Assembly (NCBI GenBank): GCA_022572185.1
Contig: JACZWL010000034.1
Span: 1-34,417, forward strand
Reading direction: 5' to 3'
Source: Pseudomonadota bacterium
GTDB taxonomy: Bacteria > Pseudomonadota > Gammaproteobacteria > Steroidobacterales > Woeseiaceae
DNA: 34,417 nucleotides
The translations under genes and the position numbers were made by a program. This document shows positions 17,555-25,095 of this stretch, piece by piece. The notes under the pieces are model-generated. The model was not told where the DNA came from. It saw only the letters and a program-made list of their open reading frames with translations, and did not search any database. The first letter of the stretch is position 1, and every line of letters begins with the position of its first letter.

Positions 17555-19079
17555 ATACGCGGGACGATGCATTGCCGCTGGAATCGAGATAAAAGCGCTG
17601 CAGGAGATTGCCGCAAATTGTGCGGCGGTATTCAGCCGTTGATCGCATGTCCGTTATCGGGCTGAAGTCCCGATCGAGCGCCTCGATTCCGGCGCGCACC
17701 GTATCCTCGTTCCACTCCCGGCCTGTTAGCGCGGCTTCGCAATGAACCGCTCGCTTCGGCACGGTTGCGAGACCGCCGTAAGCAATTCGAATGTCGGTGA
17801 TTCCAGCACCATTGCGCCTCAATGAGTAAGCACCGCAGACTGCAGATATGTCCTGGTCGAATCGCTTCGACACCTTGTAACACTGCACTTGCGTGTCGCT
17901 TGGGCGCAGTGGCACAAGAATGCGCTCGAGGAATTCCCCGGGTTCGAGCACCGTCTTTTGATAGTCGAGATAAAAGTCGCTGAGCGAAACCTCTCTCGCC
18001 TGATCACCACGTCGCAATACCAAAGTGGTGTCGACAACCATCAGCGCCGGCATCGAATCCCCGATCGGCGAGCCATTGGCGATGTTGCCGCCAAGCGTGC
18101 CGGCGTTTCGGATCGGAGGCGATGCGAATCGCAGAAACAGTTCTTCGAACTCAGGATAGTGTTCGATAATCGGCAGCATCGCATCGCTGAGCGATACTGC
18201 AGCGCCGATGTCGATATGTGTCTTGGTTACGCTGAGCTCTCTGAGCTGTTCGACGTTACCGGTATAGACAACCGTACTCAGTTCCCTGTGTTGTTTGGTC
18301 ACCCACAGACCGACATCCGTTCCTCCTGCGAGGATGACTGCATCCGGACAGGTTTCGACGAGACTTGCCAATTCGTCCACGCTGCGTGGCGAAAAAAACC
18401 TGCGCTTGCCATCGTCAACTGAAAGCATTGCCGACCGTGTGGCAGATTTCAGGACCTCGACTTTTTTCTTTTCATCGGCTCCGCATTTTCCGTTCGCCGC
18501 AAACGGTTCCTCCAGCCAGGAATCCTTGACCACCCGGTACCCGTACATTTCCTGGGCCGCTTCGATAATCGGCCGGTAGCCCGTGCAACGGCACAGGTTA
18601 CCGGCAAGTGCGTCATCGATCTCGCGCCGGCCAGGCTCTGCGTTGTTCTTGTACAAAGCGAACAAGGACATGATGAAGCCCGGCGTGCAAAAACCGCACT
18701 GGGAACCGTGGTAATCGACCATCGCCTCTTGCACGGGATGGAGTGAGCCGTCATCGCGCCGCAGGTTCTCGACAGTGATCAGCTCTTTGCCGTCGAGGGT
18801 CGGCAGAAACTGAATGCAGGAGTTGATCGCCCGCACCCGGAGACGGCTATCGGATTGATCGAGTTCCGCAATCGCGACAGTGCAGGCACCGCAATCGCCT
18901 TCCGCGCAGCCTTCCTTGGTGCCGATCTTTCGCAGATCCTCCCGGAGATACTGTAAAACAGTGCGCGTCGGGTCCGGGTTCCGGATCTCGACCAGTTCCC
19001 CATCAAGCACAAACCGAATGGTGTCCGGTGGACAAATGGTGTCCGGCAGCGCTCCCTGAGAATGTCGGTCAGCGTTCAT
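17538..19079 (-). CDS. xdhA: Xanthine dehydrogenase, 2Fe-2S and FAD small subunit
   Basis: This is a 513-residue subunit. The plant-type 2Fe-2S domain has cysteines at 58, 63 and 66 (EGCAEGDCGACTVA) plus one near 88. The all-helical second 2Fe-2S domain has SQCGFCTPGF and NLCRCTGYRP. The FAD domain (about 225-400) shows AVILAGGTDVGLWVT and GTLGGNIANGSPIGDSMPAL, followed by a CO-dehydrogenase-flavoprotein-like C-terminal domain. It carries electrons from the molybdenum site on XdhB to the FAD and on to NAD. The start lies five bases after the uraH stop. Confidence 0.94.
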   Translation of the reverse strand: MNADRHSQGALPDTICPPDTIRFVLDGELVEIRNPDPTRTVLQYLREDLRKIGTKEGCAEGDCGACTVAIAELDQSDSRLRVRAINSCIQFLPTLDGKELITVENLRRDDGSLHPVQEAMVDYHGSQCGFCTPGFIMSLFALYKNNAEPGRREIDDALAGNLCRCTGYRPIIEAAQEMYGYRVVKDSWLEEPFAANGKCGADEKKKVEVLKSATRSAMLSVDDGKRRFFSPRSVDELASLVETCPDAVILAGGTDVGLWVTKQHRELSTVVYTGNVEQLRELSVTKTHIDIGAAVSLSDAMLPIIEHYPEFEELFLRFASPPIRNAGTLGGNIANGSPIGDSMPALMVVDTTLVLRRGDQAREVSLSDFYLDYQKTVLEPGEFLERILVPLRPSDTQVQCYKVSKRFDQDISAVCGAYSLRRNGAGITDIRIAYGGLATVPKRAVHCEAALTGREWNEDTVRAGIEALDRDFSPITDMRSTAEYRRTICGNLLQRFYLDSSGNASSRVYDYGR

Positions 19080-19084
19080 TCGTT

Positions 19085-19429
19085 CTAGCTGCCCCGGTAA
19101 GTTGAGTAACTCCAGGGCGATACGAGCAAAGGCACGTGATAGTGCTGATCGTTGGCGAGCGAGAAACGAATAACGACATCGTCGAGGAACGGCGGATCGT
19201 CGGCAAGCGCCGCGCCCGCAAAATAGGGTCCAACCGCAAATTCGAGCTCATAGCTGCCTGGCCGATAGGTATCACCTTCGAGAAGGGGCTGATCTGTGCG
19301 TCCGTCATCGTTGGTGACCGAAGTCGCGACGAGATGCCTGCCATTCTCCAGCGAGAAAAGTTTGACTGAGATACCGGCGCCGGGCCTGCCGTGAGCAGTA
19401 TCCAGTACGTGTGTTGTCAATTGCCCCAT
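19085..19429 (-). CDS. uraH: 5-hydroxyisourate hydrolase
   Basis: This 114-residue transthyretin-like protein hydrolyses the PuuD product 5-hydroxyisourate to OHCU. The N-terminal [16 protein letters not shown], the central arginine-containing strand, the [19 protein letters not shown] end and the C-terminal YRGS tetrapeptide are diagnostic of the hydrolase rather than vertebrate transthyretin. The ATG at 19429 gives the standard length and has AAAAGG just upstream; the 24 upstream in-frame residues are rejected. There is no signal peptide, so it is cytoplasmic. It is the first gene of the six-gene xdh operon. Confidence 0.95.
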   Translation of the reverse strand: MGQLTTHVLDTAHGRPGAGISVKLFSLENGRHLVATSVTNDDGRTDQPLLEGDTYRPGSYELEFAVGPYFAGAALADDPPFLDDVVIRFSLANDQHYHVPLLVSPWSYSTYRGS

Positions 19430-20018
19430 GAGCCTTTTCGTGCGTGCCTGATAGCACTCAATAGTAGGCGATCTACCTTTGCTCGGGTAGTCAATACACA
19501 CCCGTGAGTCGCATACGGGCTAAGGGCGTCTCAGGATTTTCTATCTGGAGGTGAGGTCGCCGCCTTGAATGTTTGCCTTAACCATACGGCCACTTACCGG
19601 CGGAAAGGGGCTCGTTTTCTGGTAGCATTTGCGTCACGGCGAACCGCTCCTGTATTCATCGCTAATTACCTTGAATTATATAGAAAATTACAGGTTTGCC
19701 GTTCTTATTGGTGATTTATGCAGGTCAGGCAGAAACCGTTGGGGGGACTACTACGGGGTCGCTGCCGATCCAGATGACCGCATTGTCTTGATGTATGCGC
19801 CGTTCATGAGGGCAGAAGATATATTGAGCACCCACGCCGGTTCGTCACAGTTCTGAGTACGCTCTGTTCGGTTGCGTTTGCTCATAAACCGCTGAATGTA
19901 AACCCTGGTTGATGGCGCTAACGAATTAAATGCTGCCAAGCGACAATCGTGGTGAAGGGGGTATCGAAATGGCACAAGCATCGAAAGGCAAGAATTCAAC
20001 CGCCAAGGCGGTGCCCTC
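19430..20018. other. Divergent control region between uraH and the PLD-RidA gene
   Basis: This is 589 bp without a supported gene. A TTGACT hexamer on the minus strand (19494-19489) lies upstream of uraH, but the nearest -10-like TACTAT (19466-19461) is 22 bases away, too far for a normal promoter. An A/T-rich patch at about 19670-19692 could belong to a plus-strand promoter. A 75-residue plus frame at 19629-19856 shows no family or start-site support. No regulator gene is present. Confidence 0.4.
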
Positions 20019-21788
20019 ATGAAGTCGGCGACATTTTGGCTGGGCGTGATTGTACTTGCCGCATTCGAGTCGACCGCGGCCCTTGGCGCCGAGCCTTTCG
20101 CGCAAGGCAAAGCGCTCAACGATCTGCGCTGGGAGCTGCGCTTCAACTTTCCGAAGTGCCGCCACGAGGGTCACGCCAGGGACGCGTGGTGCCAGAAAGA
20201 AGACATTCGCAGCGCTGCGAACGACGCTGGCATCGAGGAGAAGCTAATAGCGTGGGCATCTCACGAGAAGACGAGGTCGATTCAGATGGCGTATTTTTCC
20301 TTCTCGAATCAGCCCGTGCGCGAGGCGCTCTGTGAGGCCGCGGAACGAGGTGTGGCAGTCACGCTTTACATCGACCAGAGCAACGAGAAGCACCGGAACG
20401 TCCAGGCCCTCGACGATTGCGAGGGGTTCGTCGGTGCCGCCGAGAACACGACGATCGTACCGAAGGGCAAAGGACCGTTCGGCTCACGCGGTGCCTATCT
20501 GCTGCACATAAAGATCTTCCTTGCCAGTGAGTCGCGATCGCCGGTTCCCCTCTCCTCCATCGACAACGAGGAAGACTACGCGTTCGCGCTCGCAGGCCGC
20601 ACGCGCTTCACCTCGAGCAGCGCCAATCTCTCGACGTACGGGACCAGCCTGCACTTCGAGAACTGGATCTTCTTCAACGCGCCCACGAATGACTATCTTG
20701 CCCAGGCGAATCTGTGCATCTTCTCGGCTCTCGCTGCAACCGGCCGTGACGCCCGGTCCCGGTTCGCCGCGAAGTATGCAGCCTGTCGGACCCAGATCGA
20801 ATCTCCGCCGAGAGACGACATCGAGCTGTTCGTGACCCCTCACGACTCACTGAGCCCGAAGATGAGCGATGGGCTCTCACGGATCCTCGCGGAAGCTGAA
20901 GACGAGCTGCTGGTCGCGGCTCACCGACTCACCACTGGCAAGATCTACAACCCGCTGATCGAACGCATCTCAAGCGGGGTCGACGTGTCCGTCGTATTCG
21001 ACGATGACATACTCCGGACGGGCGTCGTGGACGGAGGCCCCGTGCTTTCTGTCGGCGTGTGGGACGTAAAGGCCGACCGGGCGCTCCGCGATGCCGGCGC
21101 CAAGCTATCCTACATGGAGACCCGCCCCAACCAGCTCCACCACAACAAGTTCATCGTCGCGGACCGCAAACTGGTCCTTCAGGGCGCCCCTAACTTCACG
21201 GCGGCCGCGTTCAATCTCTACGGTCTGGGGCACTACGAGAATCTGTACCTCATCGAAGACAAGAAGATTATCCGCGCCTACCGGACAGCCTGGCGACGCT
21301 TGCACAAGCTGGCCACCTCACGCCCCGACCATCCGGTTGGAGATCATGCAGATCGCCCCTTGCGCGACTTCTCACGGAGCGGGGGCAAAGCGGGCTCGGC
21401 TCCGTCAGACGCGAATGTTGCCTATCTCAACATGCCGGGAATGGAAGACCTCGGACTGCCGTTTTCCGCTGCCGTGCGTGTGGACAACACACTCTATGTT
21501 TCAGGCAATGTCGGCAACATACCCGGCACGCTCGATCTGGCGCCGGGTGGCATTCAGGGTGAGACGAAGCAGACTCTCGACAACATCAAGGCGGTGCTGG
21601 AGCAATTCGGTTCCTCGATGGACAAGGTCGTGAAATGCACCATTTTCCTGGCCGATATCGGCGAGTGGGGCGCGATGAATGAGGTGTACAGGACCTACTT
21701 CAAGAACCCGCCGGCCCGCAGTGCCCTGGGGGCCAGCGGCCTTGCCCTGGGTGCGCGCGTCGAGATCGAGTGTATTGCGACGATGTAA
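20019..21788 (+). CDS. Secreted phospholipase-D-like protein fused to a C-terminal RidA domain
   Basis: This is a 589-residue protein. Residues 1-24 form a Sec signal peptide (LGVIVLAAFESTAALGA). Residues about 60-450 form a two-lobed PLD-like nuclease/phospholipase region. The first lobe has LLHIKIFLAS (H163, K165) and SSSANLS. The second has a clear HxKx4D motif (H375, K377, D382), followed by QGAPNFTAAAFN. Residues about 465-589 form a complete RidA/YjgF domain with VDNTLYVSGNVG, FGSSMDKVVKCTIFLADI, the key arginine R567 in PPARSALG and E584 in EIECIA. RidA proteins normally act in the cytoplasm as enamine/imine deaminases, so export of one fused to a PLD module is unusual. The substrate is unknown. 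The first HKD lobe looks degenerate because the downstream aspartate is absent. Confidence 0.8.
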   Translation: MKSATFWLGVIVLAAFESTAALGAEPFAQGKALNDLRWELRFNFPKCRHEGHARDAWCQKEDIRSAANDAGIEEKLIAWASHEKTRSIQMAYFSFSNQPVREALCEAAERGVAVTLYIDQSNEKHRNVQALDDCEGFVGAAENTTIVPKGKGPFGSRGAYLLHIKIFLASESRSPVPLSSIDNEEDYAFALAGRTRFTSSSANLSTYGTSLHFENWIFFNAPTNDYLAQANLCIFSALAATGRDARSRFAAKYAACRTQIESPPRDDIELFVTPHDSLSPKMSDGLSRILAEAEDELLVAAHRLTTGKIYNPLIERISSGVDVSVVFDDDILRTGVVDGGPVLSVGVWDVKADRALRDAGAKLSYMETRPNQLHHNKFIVADRKLVLQGAPNFTAAAFNLYGLGHYENLYLIEDKKIIRAYRTAWRRLHKLATSRPDHPVGDHADRPLRDFSRSGGKAGSAPSDANVAYLNMPGMEDLGLPFSAAVRVDNTLYVSGNVGNIPGTLDLAPGGIQGETKQTLDNIKAVLEQFGSSMDKVVKCTIFLADIGEWGAMNEVYRTYFKNPPARSALGASGLALGARVEIECIATM

Positions 21789-21806
21789 TTGTGAATGGTG
21801 CCGGAC

Positions 21807-22032
21807 CACTGCTGTCCCATAAACCGGGTACGACGATCAAGGACATGGGTTGCCAGCCTTCAGTCTGAGACCGTGGCCCGCAGGGATGCGGGCCCCGAGC
21901 CTACATGGACGTACTTGCGGCGTGTCTCAGACTGAAGGCTGGCAATTCATGTCCGTAGTGATTCGCCCTGTCGGAACCCCTCGCAACTACTGTGATCCAG
22001 TCAATGATGCAATCTTTTATGGGACAGCAGTG
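21807..22032. mobile_element. MITE-like non-autonomous element with 17-bp terminal inverted repeats and 9-bp target duplication
   Basis: The left end CACTGCTGTCCCATAAA (21807-21823) is the exact reverse complement of the right end TTTATGGGACAGCAGTG (22016-22032). Each end is flanked outside by the same nine bases GTGCCGGAC in direct orientation (21798-21806 and 22033-22041), as expected from a target-site duplication. The 226-bp interior has no transposase. It contains a second nested inverted repeat and a hairpin. It sits between the convergent stops of the PLD-RidA gene and the phosphatase gene. The parental transposon family is not identified. Confidence 0.85.
21841..21954. repeat. Nested inverted repeat with central hairpin inside the MITE-like element
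   Basis: The 31-base arms at 21841-21871 and 21924-21954 are reverse complements apart from two adjacent mismatches. Between them lies GGCCCGCA-ggga-TGCGGGCC at 21875-21894, a perfect 8-bp stem. In RNA this would fold into a long branched hairpin and may act as a terminator for the two converging genes. It resembles REP-type dispersed repeats, possibly captured by the outer element. Confidence 0.75.
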
Positions 22033-22046
22033 GTGCCGGACTTATT

Positions 22047-23900
22047 TTACCGCTCCAAGAGATTATCGCGGCGCCTGGCCAGAGCCTTGATGCGGCCTTT
22101 GTCGAGCACATCCCCCAACTCCTCGTTCAGGTAGTCACCGGTCAGCGCCGACAGCGCTTTTTGCCAGCCGCCGCCGAGATGCAGTTTATTGCCGCTTCGT
22201 ACCTCCACGTTCTCGACGTATGTCGGCAGCCCCCGTTTTTTCGAAAACGCGTTTTGGTGTCCCGTGAGTATCAGCTGCCAGTTGTCAATGCTGTAAAGCA
22301 TGTTGTCCTGCTGCCGGTCCGGGTTGTAGATCAGGGAATCGAATATATACATCGCCTGCCATTGTTCGTCCAGCGGGCACCACGCTGAACTCCCTCTTCT
22401 ATTCGCGGCCCGTTCCTCGTCGTTCTGCATGCTGCGCGGTATAAATTGTAACGAGCCATTTTTGCCGCGAACCTCCCTCCCGACCGTAACGGGTACCATG
22501 CCGAGGCCGAGCAAAAGGTCGAGACGATAGGCGGCGAGTTCCGGAAAAACACCCTTGGCTCGCGGGCTCGCGGAGAATACTGCCGAAATACTCTCGCCGA
22601 AGTAAGTGACGTTGACGATCCTCCGTCCCGACTCCGGGGTGGTTATCGGTGTTATCTCTCCATTGGCCAGAATCTGCTGCAGCTCATCGGCGCCCAAGTC
22701 TCCCGACCGGTACCCCACCCTGCGCGGGTGAGGCACCGGTATGTAAGCTGCTGACCCTTTTTCATTGACAACAGTCAGTATCTCGCCTTCGATGACCAGC
22801 GCATTGCCGCTGCCCTTGTAAGCAGCACTCAACATGCCGGTGTCGATTTCGATGACGCGGCCATCCATGCGCTCGAGCACGCGACGCGTGAGGGTAGGCG
22901 TATGGCCGATAACGACGCGATCAGCCTCGATGGCCGCCAGGGCCCCGGCAAGCTTGTCTTCCTCGATCAGGGGCCCGCAGCCGACATTGCCGCGGTACCA
23001 CGTCGGGCTGCTCTTGCCGTGAATGCTTGCATCATTGAGTTTTAGCACCGTCTTAATTGCATCTATGATGTAGTTCGCGCGTCCCCCTTTATCACGCCCG
23101 GACTCGAGTATTTCCGCCTGCCGGTAAAAGCTGTCGGTAGGGCTGAGAATGCCTTTGTCAATCAGCACTTCCGTTTGAGTAACGTAGTCGCGCACTTGAG
23201 ACTTAAGCTCGCGATTGACGCCTTCCAGTCCGAGTTCGGCAACCAGCGGCGATAGTCCGCCGTGTACGAATGCCGTGCCATTGATCACGATCAGCAACGG
23301 CTTCGACATCAGCCAGGGCCCGTACGCTCCATTCGAGCCAAAGGCGCGGCGATGCCCGAAAAACCCTGGCGGGTATTTTCCCTGGTATTCATCACGCAAC
23401 CAGTCTTCGTTCGAATTTTTCGGCCTGGTCCTCCGATACGCCTGAAACCCTCGCTCGCGGTCTTCCGCAGATTCCTCGTCGGCAAACGCAGCGTATTCCT
23501 CTTTCGAGACATACCTGAGATCGCCGACCAGATTCATGACTTCGTGATTCCCGAGCAGCAGGTGCACGCGTCCGCCGGCATCCGGCGCTTCTTCTTCAAG
23601 GCGCATGATCAGGTCCATTACCTTTCGGGACTCGGGTCCGCGATCGAGAATGTCGCCCGTAAACACGAGATGCGTCGCGCCGCCGTTCCAACCGAGCGCT
23701 TCGTCAAGTACGCCGGCATTTATCAGTGTCGCTTTCAACGCGCCAAAGGCACCATGCACATCGCCGACCGCAACGACCCGTTCGATGCCCGACCAGCGCC
23801 ATTCTTCGGCCAGCGCCTGTGCCTGGCATAAGGCCGCCGACAGTACAACCGCGGCAGACGCCGCGGTGATCAGTGCCCGGAATTGCCGATTTACTTTCAA
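22047..23900 (-). CDS. Exported calcineurin-like phosphatase with C-terminal kinase-like domain
   Basis: This is a 617-residue protein with an N-terminal Sec signal peptide (residues 1-31). The metallophosphatase domain has VVAVGDVHG (46-50 for the motif), GDILDRG (82-88), GNHE (117-120), later FVHGGLSP and VVIGHTP. It resembles the Shewanella-like (Shelph) phosphatases. Residues about 400-617 are an additional region. NPDRQQDN (526-533) and LILTGHQNAF (543-552) recall the catalytic and metal-binding segments of HipA/FAM20-like kinases, but the expected IDH aspartate is replaced by TGH. There is no ATG at a suitable place. A TTG at 23900 is preceded by GGAG with a six-base spacer and opens directly into the signal peptide; a GTG at 23927 is the alternative. 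It diverges from the CotH-like gene. Confidence 0.75.
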   Translation of the reverse strand: MKVNRQFRALITAASAAVVLSAALCQAQALAEEWRWSGIERVVAVGDVHGAFGALKATLINAGVLDEALGWNGGATHLVFTGDILDRGPESRKVMDLIMRLEEEAPDAGGRVHLLLGNHEVMNLVGDLRYVSKEEYAAFADEESAEDRERGFQAYRRTRPKNSNEDWLRDEYQGKYPPGFFGHRRAFGSNGAYGPWLMSKPLLIVINGTAFVHGGLSPLVAELGLEGVNRELKSQVRDYVTQTEVLIDKGILSPTDSFYRQAEILESGRDKGGRANYIIDAIKTVLKLNDASIHGKSSPTWYRGNVGCGPLIEEDKLAGALAAIEADRVVIGHTPTLTRRVLERMDGRVIEIDTGMLSAAYKGSGNALVIEGEILTVVNEKGSAAYIPVPHPRRVGYRSGDLGADELQQILANGEITPITTPESGRRIVNVTYFGESISAVFSASPRAKGVFPELAAYRLDLLLGLGMVPVTVGREVRGKNGSLQFIPRSMQNDEERAANRRGSSAWCPLDEQWQAMYIFDSLIYNPDRQQDNMLYSIDNWQLILTGHQNAFSKKRGLPTYVENVEVRSGNKLHLGGGWQKALSALTGDYLNEELGDVLDKGRIKALARRRDNLLER

Positions 23901-23906
23901 AGTTGG

Positions 23907-23910
23907 CTCC
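23907..23910 (-). promoter_or_regulatory. Ribosome binding site supporting a TTG start
   Basis: GGAG on the minus strand with a six-base spacer precedes the TTG at 23900. It places the start right before the positively charged signal peptide n-region (KVNRQFR). Confidence 0.5.
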
Positions 23911-23970
23911 AACGATCTGCTTTCCACATGCTAAACTCCATTAAACAATAAATAATAGGCCGAGTTAACC

Positions 23971-25047
23971 ATGAATAAGATCACCTGGTATTCCAGTTGG
24001 ACATGTTGTGTCGTCATGTTGTTCCTCTCTGTCGGCCAGAAGGCAACCGCAGAATCCGCTACCTCAGGCCCGGTCGCCCGACCACTTTTCACCAGTGATT
24101 CGACACTCGCGATCACGATAGAGGGCCCGATTTCTACGGTTATGCGCAATCGCGATGAAACGGAAGAGTATCCTGCAACGCTGAAATTTACGGGCGCCGA
24201 CGGGACCGAACACCAATTGGACATAAAGCTTCGGGTCCGTGGCAAGTTCAGACGCAAGCGCGAAACCTGCAACTTCGCACCGTTACGGGTGAATTTTCAG
24301 AAAAAGCAGGTCGCGGGTACGGTGTTCGCCGGTCAGGACAAAATCAAACTGGTTACGGATTGTAAGAAGGGAAGCAGCAAGTTTCAGCAAGTGCTGCTGA
24401 AGGAATACCTGACGTACAAAATACTCAATTTGATGAGCGACCAGAGCTTCGGTGCACGATTGCTCCGGGTTACCTATGTCGATACCGACAAGAAAGGCAA
24501 GGCTCGTGACAGCTACGCGTTTTTCATCGAGGAGAAAAAACATATCGCCGAAAGGTTGGGCATGGAGCTCATCAAGATTGAAAGAACAAAATACAGTGCT
24601 CTGAACCGTGCCCGATCGAATTTCGTCAACATATATCAGTATCTTATCGGTAACACTGACTTCTCGTTGATCGCCGGACCTGACGAGACCGACTGCTGCC
24701 ACAATGCAGTCATTTACCAAAAAGACAGCGACCCCTACATATCGATTCCATATGATTTCGATCATGCCGGAATCGTCGATGCGCCATACGCCGAACCCAA
24801 TCCGAAGTTCAAGATTAGCAGCGTAAAAAAGCGAGTGTACCGTGGTCGTTGCGCCAATAATGGGCATCTCGATTCGACCTTGCAGCAGTTTCTCGCCAAG
24901 CGCGACGAGATCACGCAGCTGATCGAGGGGCTGGAGGGATTTGACGCCAGATCTATCAAGACGACACTGGCATACGTCGACGGCTTCTACCGGGATATAT
25001 CCGACCCGAAGTCAGTCCAGAAAAAGTTTATCAAGAAGTGCTCGTAG
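23971..25047 (+). CDS. Exported CotH-like kinase-fold protein
   Basis: This 358-residue protein has an N-terminal signal peptide (cleavage near residue 27, QKATA-ES). Residues about 70-110 hold a basic beta-rich stretch (LRVRGKFRRKRETCNFAPLR), as in CotH-type proteins. The kinase-like core has a conserved lysine in LLKEYLTYKIL, GNTDFS (227-232), CCHNAVIY, and YDFDHAG (261-267), which supply the Asn and Asp residues expected to bind metal and ATP. Known CotH proteins phosphorylate spore-coat serines; here the target is unknown. The cysteines at N-terminal C83-like and CC positions fit an oxidising periplasm. The gene diverges from the phosphatase gene. The start ATG has no strong Shine-Dalgarno sequence. 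The family assignment rests on motif reading only. Confidence 0.6.
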   Translation: MNKITWYSSWTCCVVMLFLSVGQKATAESATSGPVARPLFTSDSTLAITIEGPISTVMRNRDETEEYPATLKFTGADGTEHQLDIKLRVRGKFRRKRETCNFAPLRVNFQKKQVAGTVFAGQDKIKLVTDCKKGSSKFQQVLLKEYLTYKILNLMSDQSFGARLLRVTYVDTDKKGKARDSYAFFIEEKKHIAERLGMELIKIERTKYSALNRARSNFVNIYQYLIGNTDFSLIAGPDETDCCHNAVIYQKDSDPYISIPYDFDHAGIVDAPYAEPNPKFKISSVKKRVYRGRCANNGHLDSTLQQFLAKRDEITQLIEGLEGFDARSIKTTLAYVDGFYRDISDPKSVQKKFIKKCS

Positions 25048-25095
25048 CCTGGACCGGGCAGCCTGTTGCGGAGCCCCGGCCTGATCCACCGAGCC

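Noticed and set aside
15200-19079. Carbon monoxide dehydrogenase or aldehyde oxidase
   Set aside because: The fused FeS-FAD small subunit, XdhC and neighbouring urate genes point to xanthine dehydrogenase.
19461-19494. A sigma-70 promoter for the xdh operon (TTGACT and TACTAT)
   Set aside because: The 22-base spacer is outside the usual 15-19 range.
19629-19856. A 75-residue plus-strand frame upstream of the PLD-RidA gene
   Set aside because: No family resemblance, no ribosome site and no strong coding character.
21850-22134. A 94-residue plus-strand frame within the MITE-like element
   Set aside because: It crosses the hairpin and the terminal repeat and ends inside the phosphatase gene. 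It has no ribosome site and resembles no transposase.
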